Assembly (NCBI GenBank): GCA_964491915.1
Contig: CAZBHS010000004.1
Location: forward strand, 1-64,000
Length of the DNA: 64,000 nucleotides
DNA from: JAHELQ01 sp964491915
GTDB taxonomy: Bacteria > Acidobacteriota > Aminicenantia > UBA2199
Direction of reading: 5' to 3'
The notes under the pieces are model-generated. The model was given only the letters and a program-made list of their open reading frames with translations, had not been told where the DNA came from and made no database searches. Position numbers and translations under genes: made by a program. Below are positions 57,865 through 64,000 of this stretch, one piece after another; position 1 is the first letter of the stretch, and each line of letters opens with the position of its first letter.

Positions 57865-57894
57865 ATTGTAAAACACCGGAGGTCCAATTGTCAA
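57865..57894 (-). promoter_or_regulatory. Promoter of the hxs operon
   Basis: On the minus strand a perfect TTGACA is followed after 18 bp by TACAAT, about 29-35 bp before the hxsA start. It is the strongest sigma-70-like promoter in the window. Confidence 0.7.
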
Positions 57895-57968
57895 TCCATA
57901 ATATTGTGATATTGGGATTGGGGACCAAATCTACGGTCGCGTTATCGACCGGTCTTCAGCGTCTGTTC

Positions 57969-57999
57969 AGCCGGGCTTTCAAAGCCCGGCTTTTTTTTT
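57969..57999 (+). terminator. Strong rho-independent terminator
   Basis: An AGCCGGGCT stem, a short loop and its complement AGCCCGGCT are followed by nine T on the + strand. No + strand gene precedes it closely, so it may insulate the 58004 promoter or end an unseen small RNA. Confidence 0.8.
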
Positions 58000-58003
58000 G
58001 CAC

Positions 58004-58035
58004 AAAATTTTGAAAATACGATTCTTCTCCGTCTA
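58004..58035 (+). promoter_or_regulatory. Putative ECF-type promoter of the RiPP precursor
   Basis: AAAATTTT, 15 bp, CTCCGTCTA: the same two blocks and spacing as 40868-40899 before the sigma gene. It lies 98 bp before the precursor start codon and directly after a strong terminator. Confidence 0.55.
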
Positions 58036-58132
58036 GTGTATTGTGAGCGAGGTTGAGTGAAAACAGCCTCGTAACGTTCCTCTCGGGGCCCCAAGGGAAC
58101 AAAAAATCAAAACACTCAAAGGAGAAACAATC

Positions 58133-58288
58133 ATGACAAACAAAAACATCAAAGCCAAACTTACGCTCAACAAAGTTTCCATCAGTAACCTTGGGGTCCT
58201 GGACAATTCCGACAAGAAGAACATTCTTGGTGGGGGCACTGAAACATGCCCTGACCCGACCTTTGTTCCCATCAATTGCCAACCCTAA
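58133..58288 (+). CDS. Small RiPP precursor with double-Gly leader
   Basis: A 51-residue peptide with a good ribosome site (AAAGGAG, 8 bp). The leader KLTLNKVSISNLGVLD ends in ILGGG, close in style to the 'natural product precursor' and class I lanthipeptide leaders of Bacteroidetes and to the peptide at 37795. The short core, TETCPDPTFVPINCQP, has two Cys and three Thr, enough for one or two thioether or disulfide rings. A strong terminator follows 22 bp after the stop, so it is a single-gene unit. Its upstream motif links it to the ECF sigma operon. The hxs radical SAM genes are divergent next door, but no LanB/LanC is seen. Coding by leader similarity is likely; modification is inference. 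Confidence 0.7.
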   Translation: MTNKNIKAKLTLNKVSISNLGVLDNSDKKNILGGGTETCPDPTFVPINCQP

Positions 58289-58310
58289 ATACTTCCTGAT
58301 AGTTAGACGA

Positions 58311-58342
58311 AAAAAGGCCGGCTTTTTAAGCCGGCCTTTTTT
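58311..58342 (+). terminator. Rho-independent terminator after the precursor gene
   Basis: GGCCGGCTT, loop TTT, AAGCCGGCC, then six T; five A flank the other side, so it could work in both directions. Confidence 0.85.
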
Positions 58343-58387
58343 GATTGGAAATCAGGTGTCCTAACTCTGAAAAAAAAATGACAGGCG

Positions 58388-58416
58388 TTGAAATTGATTC
58401 CTATTTGTTTTATGAT
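58388..58416 (+). promoter_or_regulatory. Sigma-70-type promoter of the AraC-type regulator
   Basis: TTGAAA, 17 bp, TATGAT, ending 40 bp before the chosen start codon at 58456. Confidence 0.55.
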
Positions 58417-58455
58417 TAAGCAAGAACCCGCATCCTTTTGAAGTTAAGGAAACGA

Positions 58456-61311
58456 ATGATTAAAGAAAAAGGAAACAATTGTAAAAATAAGAACGTCTCG
58501 ATAAACACATATCGAATTGTATTGGCAATTTTAATGATTTTATCAAAGGCCGGCGTATTATGGCCGCAAGAAAAAATAGGCGCCGCTGATGAATACCTTG
58601 TCGATAATTGGAGTGTGGAGCATGGCCTTGAATCCGATGTAATCCGTTCAGTAGCCCAGTCTGCCGATGGTTTTTTGTGGATTGCGACTGAAAAAAACCT
58701 GAGTCGTTATGATGGGGTTGAGTTTGTCGCTATTCCATTTGTCACGAATGAAAACAACTCGGAATTAGAGACTGTATTGCCGGATAGCTTGCTTGTGGAT
58801 AAAAAAGGTATGTTCTGGGTCGGAAGCGCCGCCGGCTTGAGCATGTACCGGTTGAAAGACCGGCAATTCATTACTCATTCGTCAAAGGCGGGTTTGGCCA
58901 ATGACCGTCTTCGCACTATTACTGAAGATAATTCAGGGGAAATTTGGTTTAGCTCCTATTCGAGTTATGTCGGCGGTTTCTCTGATGGAGAATTTAATTT
59001 TTATAATGATAACGACGGTTTGGGCGACAAACAAGTGAATGTGATTATAGGATGGAAGAACGATAGCGTTTTATTTGGGACCCGTGAGAATGGTGCGTTT
59101 GTATTTGACGGCAAAAAATTCAAGCCTTTAATAATTCCCTGTCTGAAAAACAGACAAATTATCAAAATGCATGTAGACCGTAATGGAGATTTATGGATTG
59201 GGACTAATGACGGTCTGTTTAGATGTATTCATTCGAATATCGATAATTGTTTCCGCTATTCTATTGAAGATGGATTGAGTGATACATTCATTTCCGCTTT
59301 TGCGGAAGATGGCAATGGAAACCTCTGGGTTGGGACAGAGGGGGGGGGGATTACCCGTATTCAACATGAAGCCGGAGGAAGCTTGCGTTTCGAATCAATG
59401 CTTCAGTCTCTCTCTGTTGTATGTTTGCTTTTTGACCGGGGCGGCAATTTATGGGTAGGGACTCAGGGCTCAGGTCTCTTTAGGCTTAAACCTAAAAAAT
59501 TATCATCGTTCCGGCCATTGGATTCATATCCACAAGAGGCTATTTCCTCTATTTTTCAGAGGGCCTCGGGTGTTACCTGGTTGGGAACAGAGGATGGGAA
59601 ATTGTTCCGGTTGGATGGAGGCGATGCTAATCCCGTTGATATTCCACAAACCCTGGGGGGAACGAGTCTGCTTGCGATTGCTGAAGACAAGGAAGGAGGT
59701 CTTTGGTTTGGTACAAATGGAAAAGGAGCGTTCTATCGCCGGCAGGGCGAGTGGCGGCAATTGCTTTCGAGACAGGGATTGGCGGACAATCTGGTTACCA
59801 CCATTCTTAAAGATCGTTCGGGGGATTTATGGTTTGGAACGTTCGACGGAGTGAGCGTTCGCCGGTCTTCCGACGAAAAGATGGAAATACTCCGGAGCGA
59901 CGGCGGACTTCTGGGGAAAGTGGTGCATGCTATTTACGAGGACAAAGATCAACATATTCTGGTGGCTACAGACAAGGGGTTGACGTTTATAAAAGATGGA
60001 TTGTTTTTGAAGGAGAATATCACGCATTTATTGGAAGGTGTTTCGGTAACATGCATGAGGCAAGACGATTCGCTTCGACCGGGAGAAAGTGAGAGTGTCT
60101 ATTGGGTTGCCACTCATGGCGGCGGATTGAAGCGATTGACCGTTCAAGATGGGGCTGTACAGATTGATACGTTCGACCAACAAGCGGGGATGCCGACGAA
60201 TTATATTTCAAGGTTTTTTGAGGATGAGTTTGGATATTTTTGGATACTGAGTGATGCCGGTATTTTACGTGTAAGTAGGGTTGCCTTGAACAATTATTCG
60301 AAAGGGGAAAAAGAACCGATCCATTGTTGGGTTTTTGGGGAACCGGAAGGGGTGAGTACTTTTGATTTTATTGAGTTTGCCCGGCATATCGCATTAAAGA
60401 CAAAAGATGGAGAGTTCTGGTTTGCCAGTAAAAAAGAAATTCTGAAGATAAATCCGTCTCAGGTCAAAATAAATAGCATTGCCCCCACAGTATCCATAGA
60501 ATCGGTGTTTCGCGAGGAAATAGGGATTCCTTTGCGGAGGGATCCTCTAGAAAATGTGTTCAAAGGCAAAGCGGACTGGATTTTTCGTTTTACCTCTCCT
60601 TCATTGGTCGCGCCTGAGAAAGTGCGGTTCAAGTACAGGCTCAGTGGATTGAATGAAACGTGGGAATACTTGCCTTTCAAGGCGGATCGGAGTGTGGAGT
60701 TCAAACATCTTGGGGCCGGTGAATATAAATTCGAAGTGTTTGCCTGCAATGCCGACGGCATTTGGTCGCCCGAGCCCGCGTCGTTTTCGTTTACTGTCGA
60801 GGCTTTTTTTTCCGAAACCAGGACGTTTAAGGGGTTGATTGTAGTATTGTTTATGGCGTTAGTCGGACTGTCGATATATTTTTATTTGTTGTGGAAGAAA
60901 AAACCCGAGGAAAAACGCCTGCCGGCCTACCATGGGACCCAACCTCTTCATCCGGATTTTGCCGGGGAATGTCTAAAGAAATTGGACCACCAGATGATGG
61001 TGGAAAAGATATACACCGATCCGGAGCTCACATTAAAAACGCTGGCCGACAGTATTAAAGTCAGCACTCACCAATTGTCCCGCCTATTGAACGACAATCT
61101 CAATATCAATTTCTGCGAATTCGTCAACACCCATCGGGTCGATGAGGCCAAACGAATTCTCTCCGATCCAAAGCGTTCACACGCGAAAATCATCAGCATC
61201 GGCCTGGATGTCGGTTTCAACACCATGCCCGCCTTTTACAATGCATTCAAAAAAAACACAGGCATGACTCCCAACACCTACAAAAAGGCGATGAAAAAAA
61301 AGAAAAAGTAA
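58456..61311 (+). CDS. Membrane-spanning propeller / Y_Y_Y / AraC one-component regulator
   Basis: A 951-residue transcription regulator. An N-terminal hydrophobic stretch (IVLAILMILSKAGVL) is followed by about ten propeller repeats with the pattern DxxGxLWxGTxxGL (for example DRNGDLWIGTNDGLF), then a Y_Y_Y-like domain (~690-780), one transmembrane helix (FKGLIVVLFMALVGLSIYFY) and a C-terminal AraC-type DNA-binding domain (TLKTLADSIKVSTHQLSRLL and VGFNTMPAFYNAFKKNTGMT). Hybrid two-component sensors have histidine kinase and receiver domains between; here both are absent, so the outside sensor must act directly on the DNA-binding part. I use the ATG at 58456, preceded by TAAGGA, rather than a TTG 18 bp earlier. 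It may control the flanking RiPP, hxs or caspase genes; its ligand is unknown. Confidence 0.87.
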   Translation: MIKEKGNNCKNKNVSINTYRIVLAILMILSKAGVLWPQEKIGAADEYLVDNWSVEHGLESDVIRSVAQSADGFLWIATEKNLSRYDGVEFVAIPFVTNENNSELETVLPDSLLVDKKGMFWVGSAAGLSMYRLKDRQFITHSSKAGLANDRLRTITEDNSGEIWFSSYSSYVGGFSDGEFNFYNDNDGLGDKQVNVIIGWKNDSVLFGTRENGAFVFDGKKFKPLIIPCLKNRQIIKMHVDRNGDLWIGTNDGLFRCIHSNIDNCFRYSIEDGLSDTFISAFAEDGNGNLWVGTEGGGITRIQHEAGGSLRFESMLQSLSVVCLLFDRGGNLWVGTQGSGLFRLKPKKLSSFRPLDSYPQEAISSIFQRASGVTWLGTEDGKLFRLDGGDANPVDIPQTLGGTSLLAIAEDKEGGLWFGTNGKGAFYRRQGEWRQLLSRQGLADNLVTTILKDRSGDLWFGTFDGVSVRRSSDEKMEILRSDGGLLGKVVHAIYEDKDQHILVATDKGLTFIKDGLFLKENITHLLEGVSVTCMRQDDSLRPGESESVYWVATHGGGLKRLTVQDGAVQIDTFDQQAGMPTNYISRFFEDEFGYFWILSDAGILRVSRVALNNYSKGEKEPIHCWVFGEPEGVSTFDFIEFARHIALKTKDGEFWFASKKEILKINPSQVKINSIAPTVSIESVFREEIGIPLRRDPLENVFKGKADWIFRFTSPSLVAPEKVRFKYRLSGLNETWEYLPFKADRSVEFKHLGAGEYKFEVFACNADGIWSPEPASFSFTVEAFFSETRTFKGLIVVLFMALVGLSIYFYLLWKKKPEEKRLPAYHGTQPLHPDFAGECLKKLDHQMMVEKIYTDPELTLKTLADSIKVSTHQLSRLLNDNLNINFCEFVNTHRVDEAKRILSDPKRSHAKIISIGLDVGFNTMPAFYNAFKKNTGMTPNTYKKAMKKKKK

Positions 61312-61371
61312 ATAATTATAATGTTTAACTTATCGAAAGCCCCTCACTGTAATGATTTTCGCGTTTTTTTC

Positions 61372-61387
61372 TAAAGATTTATCAATC
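61372..61387 (+). promoter_or_regulatory. TAAAGATTTAT motif, site 2
   Basis: TAAAGATTTATCAATC, then CGAATT, about 76-91 bp before the gene at 61463. It matches the sites at 48063 and 62723. The 151-bp gap holds nothing else that I recognise. Confidence 0.5.
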
Positions 61388-61462
61388 CGAATTCATTTCT
61401 CCCCTGGAGGTAGTATACCTAAAATCGCAAAGTATTTTGCTAATTTATTGTAGGGAGAAACT

Positions 61463-62302
61463 ATGATCACTAAAAAAAATGTTGTGAAAGTTTTTTTGTT
61501 GTCGGCGCTTTTAATACCGCTGGCGTTTTGCGCAGGGTATAGACCAGCCACCTTCATAATTCCAGGCGCCAATCCTTCGTTTGATTGTGATTTTGATTAT
61601 CAGCCGGAGGGCGGGAGAAAGTTAGCGAAACCGCTGACGTTACTGATGCTCAAGGCTGAGGATAACATGGATTTTCCAACCAGGTTCAAGTTGGACAAGA
61701 AATTTACCGGTGTGACGGAAGAGGTGAAGGATAATCTCGACCATATAGCGAAAAGCTATGCCCACGCCATTGGAGATGACTTTAAAGAAATGGTGACAAT
61801 GAGGGGGTTTCGTATTCAGGGAGCATTGCAAGAGCAAAGCGAGGTCACCTGGCTTCAGAGAGAGCAGAGTGATTTCTGCTTAAAGCCGAATGTCGATATT
61901 GTTATTTCCGATCAGGTAATCTCTTCTTCATCCCCCGATCAATCTTTTGCAGATAGGTTAATGACGAATAAATACAATCCCGGTTCAGTCACTGGAAAAT
62001 TATCTGTAAAAGCCCGCATCAAGCTTGATATTTTTGAACCGTTATCCTGGCAATTACTCTGGACGAAATCTATCGAGACCGAACAAGTTACGATGGATTA
62101 TTCTTATAGGTGGAATTATGCCGGTAATGGCGGATACGTTGTCGGGGAGGATTCAAGACCTCAAATTATTGCAAATGCTCTGACGGAGAATTATCATGAT
62201 ACGATGGATAAGTTGTACGTCTATCTGGATCCGGATGAGTTAGCAGCTTTGAGTAAGCAGGCGTTGGAAATAAGGAAAAAGAGTCGCGGAGTCATAAAAT
62301 AA
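61463..62302 (+). CDS. Hypothetical exported protein
   Basis: A 279-residue protein with an N-terminal signal (VFLLSALLIPLAFCAG). The Cys after LAF could be a lipoprotein site, but Phe at -1 is unusual, so either a lipoprotein or a soluble periplasmic protein is possible. The mature part is a mix of helices and strands (SYAHAIGDDFKEMVTMRGFR; GKLSVKARIKLDIFEPLSW), with the beginning of each half recalling outer-membrane-associated lipoproteins, but no family is recognised. The ribosome site is GGGAG, 6 bp before the ATG. The next gene follows 10 bp after the stop, so they are co-transcribed, probably from near the TAAAGATTTAT motif. Confidence 0.75.
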   Translation: MITKKNVVKVFLLSALLIPLAFCAGYRPATFIIPGANPSFDCDFDYQPEGGRKLAKPLTLLMLKAEDNMDFPTRFKLDKKFTGVTEEVKDNLDHIAKSYAHAIGDDFKEMVTMRGFRIQGALQEQSEVTWLQREQSDFCLKPNVDIVISDQVISSSSPDQSFADRLMTNKYNPGSVTGKLSVKARIKLDIFEPLSWQLLWTKSIETEQVTMDYSYRWNYAGNGGYVVGEDSRPQIIANALTENYHDTMDKLYVYLDPDELAALSKQALEIRKKSRGVIK

Positions 62303-62312
62303 AGGAGGGGAT

Positions 62313-62636
62313 ATGACATCATTTGAAGACGAAAAAAGAAGAATGGTTCAAGAGGCTAGAATTAAACACGAGATGCAGGGGAAATCTCCCGGTGTCGCGT
62401 TGTTGCTTTCGTTTTTGTTGCCGGGGCTTGGCGACCTGTATTGCGGAAGCTGGATTAAAGCCATTGTTTTCTTCATCCTGGACATCCTGAGTTTCACGTT
62501 GATGTTCCTGGGTATTGGTTTTTTTACTTATTGGATAGTATGGTTTTTCGGGCTAATCTCGGCGATGCTGTCGGCGAAAAAATCCGCCAGCCGAAAAATT
62601 CGGCGTATGGAGCAAGCCCTGTCTGAGCAGTCTTAG
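62313..62636 (+). CDS. Small membrane protein, TM2-like
   Basis: A 107-residue inner-membrane protein. After a charged N-terminal helix (EDEKRRMVQEARIKHEMQ) come two hydrophobic segments (GVALLLSFLLPGLGDLYCG and AIVFFILDILSFTLMFLGIG, continuing to WIVWFFGLISAML) and a basic tail. The LPGLGDLYCGSW turn resembles the GxxGxHxFYxG turn of TM2-domain proteins. AAAGGAGG precedes the ATG. It shares an operon with the exported protein at 61463. The function is not known. Confidence 0.75.
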   Translation: MTSFEDEKRRMVQEARIKHEMQGKSPGVALLLSFLLPGLGDLYCGSWIKAIVFFILDILSFTLMFLGIGFFTYWIVWFFGLISAMLSAKKSASRKIRRMEQALSEQS

Positions 62637-62667
62637 GGCGGCGGTTAACCGGCATCATACTTCTTGA

Positions 62668-62710
62668 AGGGGCAGATACGTTATCGCATGGATGTACCTG
62701 CCTCTTTTTT
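62668..62710 (+). terminator. Rho-independent terminator candidate
   Basis: AGGGGCAGATAC pairs with GTACCTGCCTCT (10 of 12 positions) around a 14-bp loop, followed by a T-run. It closes the 61463-62636 operon. Confidence 0.6.
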
Positions 62711-62722
62711 CCCAAAAAAATG

Positions 62723-62738
62723 TAAAGATTTATCATTC
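62723..62738 (+). promoter_or_regulatory. TAAAGATTTAT motif, site 3 (upstream of the caspase-like gene)
   Basis: TAAAGATTTATCATTC with CGAATT after it, about 70-85 bp before the caspase-like start. It matches the sites at 48063 and 61372. Confidence 0.5.
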
Positions 62739-62806
62739 CTAACGAATTTCCCTTAAATTTGTGATATTTTTGTCTGTGACGTGAAATGAGTTTGCAAGGA
62801 AAAATG

Positions 62807-63925
62807 ATGGATAGATGGAATGTAGTGCTGATTGGTTTAGGCGTTTTGCTCCTGCCGTTTTTTAACCATGCCGGGAGATTGCAGGACAAACGGGTGGCGT
62901 TGGTTATCGGGAACAATGCTTATAGAGTATCTCCGTTGAGGAATTCGCTGAATGATGCCGGGGATATGCGGGTTGCGCTCGAAAAATTGGGCTTTACTGT
63001 GATGGCCGGCGGCGATAATGTCGGGAAGAAGGCGATGGAACGTTTGGTCGAGGAATTGGGAGATAGACTCTCCTATGGAGGTATCGGACTGTTCTATTAT
63101 GCCGGGCACGCGGTTGAATATCACGGCGTCAATTATTTGATTCCAATCAATAGCGGGATGAAGGAACTGAATGATTCCGAACTGGAGCGGAAGGCAGTGA
63201 ACGCCACAATGGTGGTGGGCGCCCTGGAGCGGGCGTCGAATGATATGAATATTTTGATTTTGGACGCGTGCCGGGATGATCCGCTGAATCGCGGTTATGG
63301 GTGGTATTCGAGGGGAATTGAGAAACTGGTGCCTCCAGGGAAGAGTAAATTTGGGAGCGTGATTATTTACTCGACGGCTCCGGGAAAATTGGCTAGCGAC
63401 GGTATGGGGAGAAACGGCGTATTCACCAAACATCTGCTGAGGCACATACGAACGCCGGGGTTGCAAATAGAGGATATGCTGAAGCGGGTGGCGATTGGCG
63501 TGGAGAAGGAGACCAATGGGAAGCAAGAGCCCTGGCATGAGAGTAATTTGAAGATCGATTTTCGTTTTAATGATTCGGAGCCGGTAAAAATCAATCCTGA
63601 ACCGGTGGAATATCCGGCTGCCGGTTGTGAACTTCTAATGGAGATTTGGAAACTGCCGGAAATTGAACAAAAAACCGGAAAGCCTCCGCTTCCGACGATT
63701 ACATTGGTTGCCGAAGCGGCGGCGAAATTGTATAGAACAGCCTGCCGGCTGGCACAAACTCGCGCGACGTGTATGTTTTTCGGCAATCGTCCTTCGGATC
63801 GAGAATTTAAACAGGCGGTGCACCGGATGTATTTTCAGCGCTTGGGGGAAATGCCCGATGGACGGATTCGGGTCGAAGTCCAGATAGAGTTCTATAAACA
63901 ATTTGAGAAACGTCAGGAAGGATAG
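62807..63925 (+). CDS. Exported caspase-like (C14) peptidase-domain protein
   Basis: About 372 residues. A hydrophobic N-terminus (VVLIGLGVLLLPFFNHAG) is followed by a caspase/metacaspase p20-like domain: RVALVIGNNAYRVSPLRNSL opens it, the catalytic His is in FYYAGHAVEYHG and the catalytic Cys in ILDACRDDPLNR. GRNGVFTKHLLRHI is the usual late motif. The ~120-residue C-terminal part has no clear family but is Cys-containing (GCELLMEIW; RATCMFFGN). I prefer the ATG at 62807, 7 bp after AAGG; ATGs at 62804 and 62786 are possible. It is the fourth caspase-fold protein in the window after the three CHAT proteins, and shares an upstream motif with CHAT copy 2. A cytoplasmic-membrane or periplasmic location is likely. 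Confidence 0.87.
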   Translation: MDRWNVVLIGLGVLLLPFFNHAGRLQDKRVALVIGNNAYRVSPLRNSLNDAGDMRVALEKLGFTVMAGGDNVGKKAMERLVEELGDRLSYGGIGLFYYAGHAVEYHGVNYLIPINSGMKELNDSELERKAVNATMVVGALERASNDMNILILDACRDDPLNRGYGWYSRGIEKLVPPGKSKFGSVIIYSTAPGKLASDGMGRNGVFTKHLLRHIRTPGLQIEDMLKRVAIGVEKETNGKQEPWHESNLKIDFRFNDSEPVKINPEPVEYPAAGCELLMEIWKLPEIEQKTGKPPLPTITLVAEAAAKLYRTACRLAQTRATCMFFGNRPSDREFKQAVHRMYFQRLGEMPDGRIRVEVQIEFYKQFEKRQEG

Positions 63926-64000
63926 GGATTATCAAGGGAACGGAGAAAAGGCGCCATCGGGCGTTTACATAAATATAAAAATAGTAAATAAAAACGAGAG

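Noticed and set aside
40836..58386. Similar strings CTGTGAAAAAAAGGGACAGG near 40836 and CTCTGAAAAAAAAATGACAGG near 58370
   Set aside because: The match is mostly an A-run with GACAGG; too little information to call a repeat family from two copies.
63926..64000. Tail of the window after the caspase-like gene
   Set aside because: Short AT-rich sequence without an ORF, promoter or clear terminator.

Overview
The window reads as a chromosomal accessory region of a Gram-negative bacterium with mid-50s GC. No marker gene fixes the taxon. An outer-membrane DUF5916 barrel, a membrane-spanning propeller/AraC regulator, TPR-CHAT proteins and two precursor peptides with a Bacteroidetes-style class I lanthipeptide leader together suggest Acidobacteriota or a related group (Aminicenantia or Holophagae type); this is inference. 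I saw no rRNA, tRNA, CRISPR array, transposase or integrase.

Region 1 (1-35349) is a non-ribosomal peptide synthetase (NRPS) locus, all on the + strand: the end of a synthetase closing with an epimerization domain (P1), a 5114-residue synthetase (P2), a 1506-residue synthetase (P3), a 4427-residue synthetase (P4) ending in a thioesterase and an ATP-grasp-like domain, and a glycine-type amidinotransferase. Reading pocket residues by eye gives P2 = Thr, a possibly basic residue, a Pro-like residue (damaged pocket), Thr; P3 = Thr; P4 = unassigned, Ser, Ile, unassigned. P2 and P3 have nearly the same head (a DCL-like C domain) and the same tail (a C domain plus a Lys-rich end), and P4 starts with a bare A domain. 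P3 looks like an internally collapsed copy of P2, so P1-P2-P4 (long) and P1-P3-P4 (short) may be alternative assembly lines.

Region 2 (35390-40772) holds an exported DUF5916 protein, an orphan Cys-rich RiPP precursor, and three minus-strand genes: an NTF2/SnoaL-like protein, a flavodoxin and CstA.

Region 3 (40868-54080) starts with an ECF-type sigma factor, a zinc-finger anti-sigma factor and an M48-like metallopeptidase with TPRs. A 147-bp array of 21-bp repeats follows, then three tandem exported TPR-CHAT protease paralogs. A promoter-like motif upstream of the sigma operon recurs with identical spacing upstream of a second RiPP precursor at 58133.

Region 4 (54091-57894, minus strand) is a His-Xaa-Ser (Hxs) radical SAM locus. 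HxsA carries four HRSHSS-type repeats fused to about three cadherin/Ig-like domains, followed by a 51-codon overlapping ORF, HxsB and HxsC.

Region 5 (57969-64000) carries the second RiPP precursor, a one-component propeller/Y_Y_Y/AraC regulator, two small exported or membrane proteins and a secreted caspase-like (C14) protein. A shared motif, TAAAGATTTAT, sits 80-100 bp upstream of three genes of regions 3 and 5, which suggests co-regulation of the caspase-fold proteins.
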